This document shows positions 12,162-20,373 of a stretch of 64,000 bases of DNA, in pieces (position 1 is the first letter of the stretch; each line of letters starts with the position of its first letter). The stretch covers positions 1,054,001-1,118,000 of the forward strand of contig NZ_FNEQ01000001.1 in the NCBI RefSeq assembly GCF_900100205.1, written 5' to 3'. The position numbers were made by a program, and so were the translations under genes. This DNA is from Duganella sp. OV510. GTDB taxonomy: Bacteria; Pseudomonadota; Gammaproteobacteria; Burkholderiales; Burkholderiaceae_D. The notes beneath the pieces were generated by a model that was not told where the DNA came from, ran no database searches, and saw only the letters and a program-made list of their open reading frames with translations.

Positions 12162-14026
12162 TCGTCGACCTGCGGCACCCAGTGAATAGGCCCGACGTGG
12201 CCGGCATGCAGCACCGTCATGCCCGGCGCGGCCGTGCGCACCTTGGCCTTGACCTCCCTGGCCGGGCGGTCATACAGCGGCGGCTCGCCCGGCACAAAGC
12301 TCATGGTCCGCAGCAGCACATCGCCGGTCAGCAGCTCCACCACGCAACGCGAGCCGCGCTGCAAGGCCTTCTTTTGCCGCAGCACCTGATTGACCTCCTC
12401 CTGCGCCTGCTCCTGCTGCACTTGAGCCGCCTTCATCGCCAGCGAAATCTTCGCCACCCGGCGCAGCGACGGCCCGACCGTCTCCGCCATCTTCTGGAAC
12501 AGCGGTAGCTGCTCCGGCGTCAGCGTCACCTCGCGCTTGCGCACGCGGGTGGCCAGCGTCAGGTAATTGCGCACCTCGGTCTGGCCGGTGATCTCGTCCA
12601 TCTCCGCCTTGCGCGCCTCGGCCTCGCGCCCGGCCGCCAGCACGCGCGGCTGCAACTCGGCGATCTTCTTATCGTATTTGGCGGTATCCGGCACCAGCGT
12701 GTATAGCAGCATCTCGCTCTGCTTGCGCGGGCCGGCGTGGACGATCTCGATCTTGCGGGCGGCGATGGCGCAGCCTTCTGCCACCTTGATCACAACTTCC
12801 TCGGCCAGGATCTCGCAGTTGCTGGCCTCACCAATCACCACCCGCGTGCCGGAGATGATGCAGCTTTCCGCCCGCGACAGCGCGATCTCGCCCTGCCTGG
12901 TCTGCAACACCGCGCCTGAAGCGACGCCGCGCACGCGGATCGCGCCATCGGCATTGATGGCGGTGCCGCCCATCAGGTTCTTGTTCAGCGCGATATCGCC
13001 GCCACGCGAAGTGATGTTGCCGAACACATCGCCGTGGATGGTGATGTTGCCGCCTTCAACCACGCGCTGCTCCTGCACGTCGCCGAACTCCTCGTACTCG
13101 GCGGTCAGTTGCAAATTGCCGGTGGTACGCGCGCTGACGCCCTCGCGGCTGATGATCTTCGGCCCGATCGACAAGCGCTTGCTGGCCGGATCAACGCTGA
13201 GGAAGCCCTCCACCGCCGACACCAGGAATTCGCCGCCACGCAGGTTTTCGATCACTGTGCCCTCGCCGGCCACCGACGCCAGCTCGATATCCTTGGGCAC
13301 CGGCGGCTCCAGCACCAGCCCGGACAACTCGAAGCCGCGCACACCCGCCGCGCGCGGCACCTTGCGCAGCAACTTGACGTTGGGCTTGACCTGCGGGAAG
13401 CGGTTCTGGAACGTCTGCAGGTCCAGCCTGCCCTCGCCCATGTCCTTGGGCGCATTGCTGCGGTGGATGTCCTGCGATACCTCAACGATGGCGGCGTCGC
13501 GTCCCGGCACCGCGTTCAGCCGCCGCGCCACGATGATGCGCGCCAGCCGCCCGGTGGCGATGACATCGCGCACCGCCGGCGCGTCGATGCCGAAGCGGAT
13601 GCCCTTGACCCACATGTCGGCGACAAATTCATCGAAATTCAGGCGCGCCGGCTGCGGCGGCATGTCCGGCAGCTCCATGAACACCTGCTCAAAGTAATAC
13701 TCGGCCTCGCCGTTGATCACCTTGACGGTCTTGTATAGCGCGCGCCGCACCGCGTGGAAAGGCAGGATGATGTCGGCGAAGCGCAGCAAGGGCTGCGCGC
13801 GCAGCACCTCCGGCAAATCGGGGCCGACGTTGTACAGCATCTTGCTGAACACCGCGTAATCCAGCCCGCCAAAGAAGGCGCTGCTCATGAAAACCTGGCT
13901 GACGGCGGTCAGGCAGGCCACCGCCGGGGTGTCGGCCTTGAAGTAGATGCCGTCCTCGCGCTGGACGATCGCGGCCGGCAGATCGCCATCCGCAATGGAT
14001 ACCAGCGCCGTAGCGTCGTCTGACAC
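12158..14026 (-). CDS. FapA/DUF342-family protein, copy 1
   Basis: Protein of 622 aa. The centre (about 290-420) is the DUF342/FapA beta-helix region, with repeated short strands such as GGNITIHGDVFGNITSRGG and a conserved AEGCAIAARKIEI segment. After it comes a charged helical stretch (about 430-560) with coiled-coil character. The N-terminal 200 residues resemble an extended FapA N-domain. FapA proteins were named for flagellar assembly, but most have no tested role; polar localisation and surface-polymer roles have been proposed. It is 64 bp downstream of a paralogue in the same direction, likely one operon. No cofactor or catalytic motif is visible. Confidence 0.85.
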   Translation of the reverse strand: MSDDATALVSIADGDLPAAIVQREDGIYFKADTPAVACLTAVSQVFMSSAFFGGLDYAVFSKMLYNVGPDLPEVLRAQPLLRFADIILPFHAVRRALYKTVKVINGEAEYYFEQVFMELPDMPPQPARLNFDEFVADMWVKGIRFGIDAPAVRDVIATGRLARIIVARRLNAVPGRDAAIVEVSQDIHRSNAPKDMGEGRLDLQTFQNRFPQVKPNVKLLRKVPRAAGVRGFELSGLVLEPPVPKDIELASVAGEGTVIENLRGGEFLVSAVEGFLSVDPASKRLSIGPKIISREGVSARTTGNLQLTAEYEEFGDVQEQRVVEGGNITIHGDVFGNITSRGGDIALNKNLMGGTAINADGAIRVRGVASGAVLQTRQGEIALSRAESCIISGTRVVIGEASNCEILAEEVVIKVAEGCAIAARKIEIVHAGPRKQSEMLLYTLVPDTAKYDKKIAELQPRVLAAGREAEARKAEMDEITGQTEVRNYLTLATRVRKREVTLTPEQLPLFQKMAETVGPSLRRVAKISLAMKAAQVQQEQAQEEVNQVLRQKKALQRGSRCVVELLTGDVLLRTMSFVPGEPPLYDRPAREVKAKVRTAAPGMTVLHAGHVGPIHWVPQVDD

Positions 14027-14090
14027 AGTCTAATCCCCAGGAAAAATGTAGCGCAAGATTAGCATTTACGGCGGGCTTGCGCCAGCCGCA

Positions 14091-16001
14091 TCAAGGGGAC
14101 GCCGGCCGCAGGCGCGGATTCAGATGCCAGTCGAGCGAACCGGCGCTGTCGGCAAACAGCAACTGGCCGCCGCTCGGCGTGCCGCGCAGGCGCTGCTTCA
14201 GGTCCTTGGGCTGCAACTGGCGCAGCACTGCGGTATCGGCGGCAAACGGCATGGTGCGCACCATGGTTTCGCCGCTGGCCAGGTGCAGGCCGCAGCGGGC
14301 GATGCCGGCTGCTTCCGCCTTCTGCTCGATCACCCGCAGCAGCCGGTCGGCCAGCAGCGTGTGCTGCGTCTGGCCGACCTGCAGGTCCTGCTTCAGCTTC
14401 TGGATCGCCTTCATCTCTTCCGACACGGCGCTGGCGATCTTGCGCAGATGCTGGCCCTGCTCCGGCGTCAGCACCAGTTCCTGGGTGCGCAGCTTGGCCG
14501 CCAGCGCCAGATAGCGGCGCACGTCCGGCAGCGCCGAGATGCGCTCGATCTCCAACTGGCTGTCGCGGTTGGCCTGGGCGAAGGCGGCGATGCGCATGTC
14601 CAGCTCCGAGATCTCCTGGTCGAACTGGGTGACATCCTTGACCAGCACATAAATCACCATCTCGGTACGGCGGCGCGGCCCGGCGCTTTCCACCTCGACG
14701 TTGCGGCCGGCGATGGCGCAGCCTTCGGCCACCGACACCAGCACTTCCTCGCCGATGATTTCGCAGTTGGACGCTTCCTCGATCTTGACGCGGGTGCCGG
14801 AAATCACGCAGTTCTCGGCGCGCTGCATGGTCACGCCGCCGTTGGCCGCATAGATCACCGAATTCGACGCCACGCCGGCGATATGGATATCGCCGGCGGC
14901 ATTGTGCACGCTGCCGCTGACCAGGTTCTTGTCCAGCACCACCGTGCCGCCGCGCGAATGGATATTGCCATAGACGTTGCCATGCACCGTGATGTCGCTG
15001 CCGGTGACATCGCGCTGTTCCTGCACATCGCCGTATTCCTCATAGGCGCCGGCCAGTTGCAGGTTGCCGGTGGTGCGGCCGCTGACGCCCTCCAGGCTGA
15101 CGATTTTATCGGTGATGGCAATCCGGTTCGACTTGGCGTCGACACTGAGAAAACCCTCGCGGGTCGACACCAGATACTCGCCATCCTCGAACATTTTCGC
15201 TTCCGTTCCCTCGCCGGACAGGAAACGCAAGGTCAGGTCCTTGGGCGGCTCCGGCTCGGTCTTGCGGCCAGCCAGGTCGAAGCCCGGCAGGCCAGGCGCC
15301 GCCGGCAGCTTTTTCAGCAGCCGCATATGCGCCTTGATCTGCGGGAAGCGGTTCTGGAAGCTTTGCAAGTCGATGCGGCCATCGGCACGCGCCTTCGGCG
15401 CATCGCTGCGATGCAGCTCGGCCGACACTTCGACCACGGCGGCATCCTGCCCCGGCGCCGGCTCCAGGTCGGTGGCAAAGGTGATGCGTTCGGCCTTGGG
15501 CGAGGCCATGGCCGCCTGCACCGCCGCCACATCGATGCCGAAACGGATGCCCTGGCTCCACATGAAGGCGATGAACTCGTCGATGTCCAGCTGCACCGGG
15601 CGTTCCGGGATCAGCGTGCCGTCGGGCAGCGTCTGCTCCTCCAGGTACAGCTGCTGGAAGTAATACTCGGCATACGACAGGCTGGTCTTGGGTGGCTTGT
15701 ACAGTGCCAGTCGGGCGCCATCGAAGACGCGCGCCGCATCGGCCAGGCGCAGCGCCTGCAGCGCGCCGGGATCCGGGCCGACGCCGTACACTGCCAGCAT
15801 CAGGGCGGCATAATCCAGGCCGGCGAAATACCAGCCCGACTGGAATACATGGCTGACCGCCGCCATCAGCGCCGGTTTGCTCATGCCCAGATCGATATAA
15901 ATTCCGTCCGCGCGCCTCACCAAACCAAGGGGCAAGCCGGGCCCTGGGGCTTCTGGCTCCGGGCTGGCGGCTGGCGCTGCGGATGCAACGTCTTGAACCA
16001 C
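14091..16001 (-). CDS. FapA/DUF342-family protein, copy 2
   Basis: Paralogue of the downstream gene, with the same order: N-domain, beta-helix DUF342 core (SDITVHGNVYGNIHSRGG; AEGCAIAGRNVEVESAGPRRR), charged helical segment and short C-terminal domain. The start is set at the GTG at 16001 because GGAGGAAG lies 6 bases upstream; an ATG 24 bases earlier (16025) has no ribosome site and would include that SD in the reading frame. This gives 636 aa. The two copies align over their full length with clear divergence, so the duplication is old. An FNR-type box lies about 125 bp upstream. Confidence 0.83.
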   Translation of the reverse strand: MVQDVASAAPAASPEPEAPGPGLPLGLVRRADGIYIDLGMSKPALMAAVSHVFQSGWYFAGLDYAALMLAVYGVGPDPGALQALRLADAARVFDGARLALYKPPKTSLSYAEYYFQQLYLEEQTLPDGTLIPERPVQLDIDEFIAFMWSQGIRFGIDVAAVQAAMASPKAERITFATDLEPAPGQDAAVVEVSAELHRSDAPKARADGRIDLQSFQNRFPQIKAHMRLLKKLPAAPGLPGFDLAGRKTEPEPPKDLTLRFLSGEGTEAKMFEDGEYLVSTREGFLSVDAKSNRIAITDKIVSLEGVSGRTTGNLQLAGAYEEYGDVQEQRDVTGSDITVHGNVYGNIHSRGGTVVLDKNLVSGSVHNAAGDIHIAGVASNSVIYAANGGVTMQRAENCVISGTRVKIEEASNCEIIGEEVLVSVAEGCAIAGRNVEVESAGPRRRTEMVIYVLVKDVTQFDQEISELDMRIAAFAQANRDSQLEIERISALPDVRRYLALAAKLRTQELVLTPEQGQHLRKIASAVSEEMKAIQKLKQDLQVGQTQHTLLADRLLRVIEQKAEAAGIARCGLHLASGETMVRTMPFAADTAVLRQLQPKDLKQRLRGTPSGGQLLFADSAGSLDWHLNPRLRPASP

Positions 16002-16122
16002 GGTCTTCCTCCAAACGGCACGCATGCGGCCGAAGGGCGTTGCGTGTAATTAACTAATATTACACTTAGACCATGCAAAAGATAGGGAAATCAGCGCCTC
16101 GCGCGGCGCATGTGTGAGGATA

Positions 16123-16136
16123 TTGATACAGATCAA
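16123..16136. promoter_or_regulatory. FNR/Anr-type binding site
   Basis: TTGAT, four bases (ACAG), ATCAA: a perfect match to the FNR/Anr consensus TTGAT-N4-ATCAA. The site lies in the 186-bp gap upstream of the reverse-strand DUF342 pair; on the other side only the 3' end of a gene is found. A possible reverse-strand -10 (TAATAT, 16057-16062) would place the site near -80. Regulation by oxygen is inferred only. Confidence 0.6.
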
Positions 16137-16187
16137 TAGTACGAAAATAACAAGCGTAGCGTTTTTTTATCTTTAATTGACTGGCAA

Positions 16188-16571
16188 TTAACGCTTTGGC
16201 GGCACCGCGTACAGATCCTGGCTGACTTCATTGATCTGGCGGCGCAGGTCGCGGCGCTCATCCGGCGTCATGCGGCCGACGCGGCGATTCATCTCGGCGT
16301 TGCGACTGGCTTCCTGCATGGCGCGGCGCTGCTCCTCGGCGCGTTCCTCGTAGCGGCGCGGATCGAGTTGACGCGCATCGTTGCTACGTGCCGCTTCGCC
16401 ACGCTGGCCATTTTGCTGGTGGGCGGGTGGCGCATCGCGGCGCTGACCGTCCTGCGCCTGGCCGGCGCCAGCGGCCAGCAGGCCGCAACACAGCAAGGCA
16501 GAGGCCATGGAAGACCGAACGCAAAAAGATGCGCTTGCTGCCGCGAATTTTTTTTTGTGATCGATGAACAT
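16188..16571 (-). CDS. Small secreted basic/glutamine-rich hypothetical protein
   Basis: Protein of 127 aa with an N-terminal signal peptide (n-region with three lysines, then MASALLCCGLLAAGAGQAQ) and a mature part rich in Arg, Gln, Glu and Asp, ending in a short conserved-looking block (GRMTPDERRDLRRQINE, then DLYAVPPKR). An AGGGAA ribosome site precedes the ATG at 16571. The mature part is probably helical and extracytoplasmic. Codons 6-8 contain a run of nine A on the coding strand (16548-16556). I do not recognise a characterised family; similar short proteins seem common in this bacterial family. Confidence 0.65.
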   Translation of the reverse strand: MFIDHKKKFAAASASFCVRSSMASALLCCGLLAAGAGQAQDGQRRDAPPAHQQNGQRGEAARSNDARQLDPRRYEERAEEQRRAMQEASRNAEMNRRVGRMTPDERRDLRRQINEVSQDLYAVPPKR

Positions 16572-16648
16572 GGCGTTCCCTGGAAAGCTGAATCTATGCC
16601 GGAAGTGTATGATGCTTTGACCGGGTGGGTAAGGCTAATTGGGTAAAG

Positions 16649-16668
16649 TTTGTAATAATTTGTAATGG
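16649..16668 (+). promoter_or_regulatory. Tandem 10-bp direct repeats upstream of ompR
   Basis: TTTGTAATAA (16649-16658) is followed directly by TTTGTAATGG (16659-16668). OmpR binds tandem 10-bp half-sites with a TGTAA-like core, so this may be an autoregulatory site about 80 bp before the ompR ATG. It is a pattern match only. Confidence 0.4.
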
Positions 16669-16744
16669 GTCGTCCCGCACGCGTTTTCGCAGGACGAATA
16701 TGACGTTACCATAGCAACATGAATAAGACAAATCTGGCTGCCAC

Positions 16745-17515
16745 ATGACTAGTACAACGACTGAATCCAGCAACAACGCCGCCGCTACTTCCCAGGGCCA
16801 CGCCGCCAAGATCATGGTGGTAGACGACGACGTCCGCTTGCGCGACCTGCTACGCCGCTATCTGACCGAGCAAGGCTTCAACGTCTTCACCGCCGAAAGC
16901 GCCACCGCGATGAACAAGCTGTGGCTGCGCGAGCGTTACGACCTGCTGGTGCTGGATCTGATGCTGCCCGGCGAAGACGGCCTGTCGATCTGCCGCCGCC
17001 TGCGTGGCGCCGGCGACCAGACGCCGATCATCATGCTGACCGCCAAAGGCGAAGACGTCGACCGCATCGTCGGCCTGGAAATGGGCGCCGACGACTATCT
17101 GCCGAAGCCATTCAACCCGCGCGAGCTGGTGGCGCGCATCGGCGCCGTGCTGCGCCGCCGCGGCCCGGACGAAATCCCCGGCGCGCCGTCGGAAACTCCG
17201 CAGACCTTCGAGTTCGGCCAGTTCGTGCTGGACCTGGGCACGCGCACGCTGAAGAAAAACGGCGAGACGGTGCCGCTGACCACCGGCGAATTCTCAGTGT
17301 TGAAAGTATTTGCGCGCCACGCGCGCCAGCCGCTGTCGCGCGAAAAGCTGATGGAACTGGCGCGCGGCCGCGAATACGAAGTGTTCGACCGCAGCCTGGA
17401 CGTGCAGATCTCGCGCCTGCGCAAGCTGATCGAGCCTGATCCATCCAGCCCGCTGTACATCCAGACCGTCTGGGGCCTGGGCTATGTGTTCATCCCGGAG
17501 GGCCAGCCGCGCTAA
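16745..17515 (+). CDS. ompR: Two-component response regulator OmpR
   Basis: Protein of 256 aa: a receiver domain (about 20-140) with acidic pair DDD at 27-29, phospho-acceptor D71 in LLVLDLMLPG, Thr in IIMLTAKG and Lys in YLPKPFNPREL, then a winged-helix DNA-binding domain (about 160-250, RSLDVQISRLRKLIE). Sequence and the adjoining envZ point to OmpR, the osmolarity/envelope regulator of porin genes. About 20 extra residues precede the receiver domain. A nine-codon open frame (16719-16748) ends in an ATGA overlap with this start. envZ starts 9 bp downstream. Confidence 0.93.
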   Translation: MTSTTTESSNNAAATSQGHAAKIMVVDDDVRLRDLLRRYLTEQGFNVFTAESATAMNKLWLRERYDLLVLDLMLPGEDGLSICRRLRGAGDQTPIIMLTAKGEDVDRIVGLEMGADDYLPKPFNPRELVARIGAVLRRRGPDEIPGAPSETPQTFEFGQFVLDLGTRTLKKNGETVPLTTGEFSVLKVFARHARQPLSREKLMELARGREYEVFDRSLDVQISRLRKLIEPDPSSPLYIQTVWGLGYVFIPEGQPR

Positions 17516-17524
17516 GGCGCCGGC

Positions 17525-18886
17525 GTGCAGATGAAGTTGCCGTTCTCGTTCCGCCTGGCCAGCCTGAAAAGCGGCCTTTTCTGGCGCACCTTCTTCCTGC
17601 TGGGCGCGCTGACCACCACCAGCATGACGGCCTGGGTCGGCATGATCAGCGTGGTGCAGCACGAGCCGCAGGTGCAGCAGATCTCGGCCCAGGTGATCTC
17701 GGTGGTCACTATCACCCACGCTGCCCTGACCCACTCGGCGCCCGAGTTGCGCCGCGAGCTGCTGTTCGAGCTGGTGTCGAACGAAGGCATCCGCGTGTTC
17801 CCGCTTGAAGAAGACGACAAGGTCGAGCCGCCAGCCAGGAACGCGCTGATGCCGGACATCGAAAAGCTGGTCAAGGCCAAGCTGGGTGCCGACACGCGCT
17901 TCTCGGCCAAGGTCAACGGCGTGGCCGGCTTCTGGGTCAGTTTCAATATCGACGACGACCAGTACTGGCTGATGCTGGAGCGCGAACGCATCCGCGGCCT
18001 GACCGGCATCCAGTGGCTGGGCTGGGCCAGCGTGGTGTCGCTGGTGTCGCTGCTGGGCGCGGCGCTGATATCCAGCCTGGTCAACCTGCCGCTGCGTCGC
18101 CTGACGCAGGCAACGCGCGATTTCGCCCAGGGCAAGCGGCCGGCGCCGCTGCCGGAAAAAGGCCCGATGGAGATCATGGAGGCCAACCGCAGCTTCAACC
18201 AGATGGTCGACGAATTGCAGCAGGTGGAATCCGACCGCGCGGTGATCCTGGCCGGCATCTCGCACGACCTGCGCACGCCGCTGGCGCGCATGCAGCTGGA
18301 GCTGGAAATGGCCAACCTGTCGGACGAAGCGCGCGAAGGCATGCAGTCCGACATCGGCCAGATGGACGCCATCATCGGCCAGTTCCTCGACTACGCCAAG
18401 CCGACCGAGGCGTCCAGCTTCATCAACGTCGACATCAGCGAGCTGCTGGCAGACACCGCGCATGAAGCCGCGCGCCTGCCGGATGTGCGCATCCACACCG
18501 ACATCGCACCCGGCGCACAGGTGATGGGCAACGCCACCGACATCAAGCGTGTCATCAACAACCTGATTGAAAACGCGCGCCGCTACGGCAAGACCGCCGG
18601 CGAGGACCATACCGACATCGACATCAAGTGCAGCGTCAAGGGCATGCACGCGTCCAAAAAAGTGATCATCGAAGTACAGGACCACGGCGCCGGCGTGCCG
18701 GCCGCGCAGATCGAGCAATTGCTCAAACCCTTCACCCGCCTGGACGAAGCGCGCGGCCAGGCCAACGGCGCCGGTCTTGGCCTGGCGATTGTCGACCGCG
18801 TCATGAGCCGTCACAATGCCGAACTCCAGGTACGCAACCGTGACGGCGGCGGCCTGCAGATCCAGATTGTCATGAAAGGCTTGTAA
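17525..18886 (+). CDS. envZ: Osmosensor histidine kinase EnvZ
   Basis: Protein of 453 aa partner of OmpR. Order: short cytoplasmic N-terminus, membrane helix (about 22-42), periplasmic domain, second helix (about 165-190), HAMP (LPLRRLTQATRDFAQGKRP), DHp domain with H-box ISHDLRTPLARM (His near 247), and ATPase domain with N-box NNLIENARRYG and G-box GAGLGLAIVDRVM. GTG at 17525 is chosen because TAAGG of the ompR stop region is 7 bases upstream; ATG at 17531 is an alternative. It is in an operon with ompR and overlaps the next gene by 1 base. Confidence 0.93.
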   Translation: MQMKLPFSFRLASLKSGLFWRTFFLLGALTTTSMTAWVGMISVVQHEPQVQQISAQVISVVTITHAALTHSAPELRRELLFELVSNEGIRVFPLEEDDKVEPPARNALMPDIEKLVKAKLGADTRFSAKVNGVAGFWVSFNIDDDQYWLMLERERIRGLTGIQWLGWASVVSLVSLLGAALISSLVNLPLRRLTQATRDFAQGKRPAPLPEKGPMEIMEANRSFNQMVDELQQVESDRAVILAGISHDLRTPLARMQLELEMANLSDEAREGMQSDIGQMDAIIGQFLDYAKPTEASSFINVDISELLADTAHEAARLPDVRIHTDIAPGAQVMGNATDIKRVINNLIENARRYGKTAGEDHTDIDIKCSVKGMHASKKVIIEVQDHGAGVPAAQIEQLLKPFTRLDEARGQANGAGLGLAIVDRVMSRHNAELQVRNRDGGGLQIQIVMKGL

Positions 18887-19626
18887 TGCGCAGTCCCCTG
18901 AATAGCGGCGCGCTGCCCGCCGTGCTGCTGGCCGTGTTGCTCGGCGCCGGCGGCAGCGCGCACGCGGCCAGAACACCGGCGGCACCGGCCAAACCGCAAG
19001 CGCCGCAGACGCGCGAAGCGAGCGACGCAGAGCGCAGTTCCTTCGAGGAATACTACCGCCAGCAAGTGCCAGCGCATGTCAGCGGCGGCCCGTCGCTGTT
19101 CGCGCCGGCGTTCGACATCCAGCGCCGTCGCGGCGAGCCGTGGCAGGTGATCGCACGCGTCGACTCGGCGCCGCGCCGCCTGACGCCGGACCTGTGCCGG
19201 CAAATCCGCACCAGCTACATCTACAACGCCAAAGCACCCAAGGGCGAGCGCTGGACACCCTCGGCGGCGGCGCCGGAATGGTACGTCTGGCTGGCCACGC
19301 CCAAGGTGCCGTGCAGCGTCGCCCAATACACCACGCGCATGGACCCGGCCGTGCATCCGGACGACGTCAAGGCACTGATCTGGCAGCACCGCACATTGCT
19401 GGCGCGAGCGCGCCTGCTGTTCGCCGGGAACTCATCGTGCGCGCGGCAGCGTGCGCTGACCTTCCGCCTGGCCGCAATCGAGCCGGCGCCACCGTCCAAC
19501 GGGGCGCCTGTCATGGTGGGCATGGTGTTCGAGAGTGACCGTGACACGCTGGTCAGGGTGGCGGTACGCAAGAGCCGCAGCGAATACGCGGCGTGGAATG
19601 TCAGCTGCGCGGCGTCTGCTGATTGA
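18886..19626 (+). CDS. Secreted hypothetical protein downstream of envZ
   Basis: Protein of 246 aa with a signal peptide (ALPAVLLAVLLGAGGSAHA, cleavage after AHA near residue 27), then an Ala/Pro-rich linker and a globular part containing four or more cysteines. ATG overlaps the envZ stop by one base (TAATG), so translation is probably coupled and the gene belongs to the ompR-envZ transcript. I do not recognise a family. Being exported and co-transcribed with an envelope-stress regulator, a periplasmic role is likely. Its 3' end overlaps the convergent Imm26-like gene by 26 bp. Confidence 0.7.
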   Translation: MRSPLNSGALPAVLLAVLLGAGGSAHAARTPAAPAKPQAPQTREASDAERSSFEEYYRQQVPAHVSGGPSLFAPAFDIQRRRGEPWQVIARVDSAPRRLTPDLCRQIRTSYIYNAKAPKGERWTPSAAAPEWYVWLATPKVPCSVAQYTTRMDPAVHPDDVKALIWQHRTLLARARLLFAGNSSCARQRALTFRLAAIEPAPPSNGAPVMVGMVFESDRDTLVRVAVRKSRSEYAAWNVSCAASAD

Positions 19627-20098
19627 TCGGGTGCTCCGGCGCCTCCAGCAATTTGGTCAGCAATAGCTCGGCCGAGCCGTAGCCGTACAGCGAGTCCGAC
19701 TCCAGCCCTTGTGTCTCATAGGGCACAGACTCTTCGCGCTCGGAACGGCCTGGGTCCGCATCGGCATAGGTGACGCGCCACGCGCGCTTCAGCGCATCGG
19801 CGCGGCGCAGGAACTGCGGCACCGGCCACATGGCCGGCTGCCACACATCGATATCGCCCAGCACGCGCCAGTGGCCGCTGGCCAGCGCCATGTCGCCGCA
19901 ACGCAGCACCTTGACTGCATCCTGCGGGCGCAGCGTGTTGAGCTCTTCCAGCGACGGAAAGCGCGGCAATTTGGGGCCGAACAGGTAAGCCAGCATGATC
20001 TTGCTGCCGGGCGTCAGGCGCGCCACCAGGCCCCAGCCATAGCCGCCGTCCAGCAACGGCACGGCAAACCAGGTCCCCTCTTGATACGACTGCTTCAT
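19601..20098 (-). CDS. Immunity-26 (Imm26)-like protein
   Basis: Cytoplasmic-looking protein of 165 aa without signal peptide. The N-terminal layout (YQEGTWFAVPLLDGGYGWGLVARL), the later FPSLEELNTL and the segment SGHWRVLGDIDVW resemble the Imm26 family, which is linked to polymorphic toxin systems but also occurs alone. No toxin gene is visible beside it, so immunity function is uncertain. It is divergent from the TPP riboswitch/TonB receptor gene. Assignment is by remembered family pattern; moderate confidence. Confidence 0.55.
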   Translation of the reverse strand: MKQSYQEGTWFAVPLLDGGYGWGLVARLTPGSKIMLAYLFGPKLPRFPSLEELNTLRPQDAVKVLRCGDMALASGHWRVLGDIDVWQPAMWPVPQFLRRADALKRAWRVTYADADPGRSEREESVPYETQGLESDSLYGYGSAELLLTKLLEAPEHPINQQTPRS

Positions 20099-20220
20099 TC
20101 AAATCCTTTCAATGGCCGCCGTGTGGCGGCGCAAGTCCGCAGTGTAGCGGCGCCGCGCAAAACGCGGCGCACGGCACCAGCACCGCTGGCGCGCGATGAC
20201 AACTGTGTTACACTGGCGCC

Positions 20221-20301
20221 TCGCTAGGGGTCCTGGGAACGTCGTTTCCGGGTGAGAGATACCCTTCGTACCTGATCTGGATAATGCCAGCGAAGGAAAG
20301 C
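20221..20301 (+). ncRNA. TPP riboswitch (THI element) aptamer
   Basis: All conserved blocks of the thiamine pyrophosphate aptamer are visible in order: AGGGGT, the TGAGAGATACCC segment (pyrimidine-binding region), then CCTGATCTGGATAATGCCAGCG followed by AAGGAAAG. P1 pairs TCGCT (20221-20225) with AGCGA (20289-20293), and P5 is CTGG/CCAG. It lies 73 bp upstream of a TonB-dependent receptor ATG, so the receptor is expected to be repressed by intracellular TPP. Confidence 0.97.
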
Positions 20302-20348
20302 GCAAAAGTCGGTACCTCCCCTCCTTTGATGGCTCTCTTCGCTGGCAT
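20284..20348 (+). promoter_or_regulatory. Riboswitch expression platform: 12-bp alternative pairing
   Basis: ATGCCAGCGAAG (20284-20295), the 3' part of the aptamer (P5 and P1 strands), is perfectly complementary to CTTCGCTGGCAT at 20337-20348. Forming this hairpin would break the aptamer, so the two folds exclude each other. The hairpin ends about 15 bases before the AGAGAG ribosome site of the receptor gene. A translational or antitermination switch is inferred. Confidence 0.75.
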
Positions 20349-20373
20349 CCAGCCGAACAAGTAGAGAGCAGAT

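Noticed and set aside
14124..16049. 641-codon forward open frame over the DUF342 copy 2 gene
   Set aside because: Antisense shadow of a GC-rich coding gene; the translation is His/Arg/Gln-rich without domains, while the reverse strand gives a clear DUF342 protein.
19601..19626. Possible misplacement of one of the overlapping convergent 3' ends
   Set aside because: Both frames have coherent proteins up to their stops; a 26-bp convergent overlap is acceptable in this compact region.
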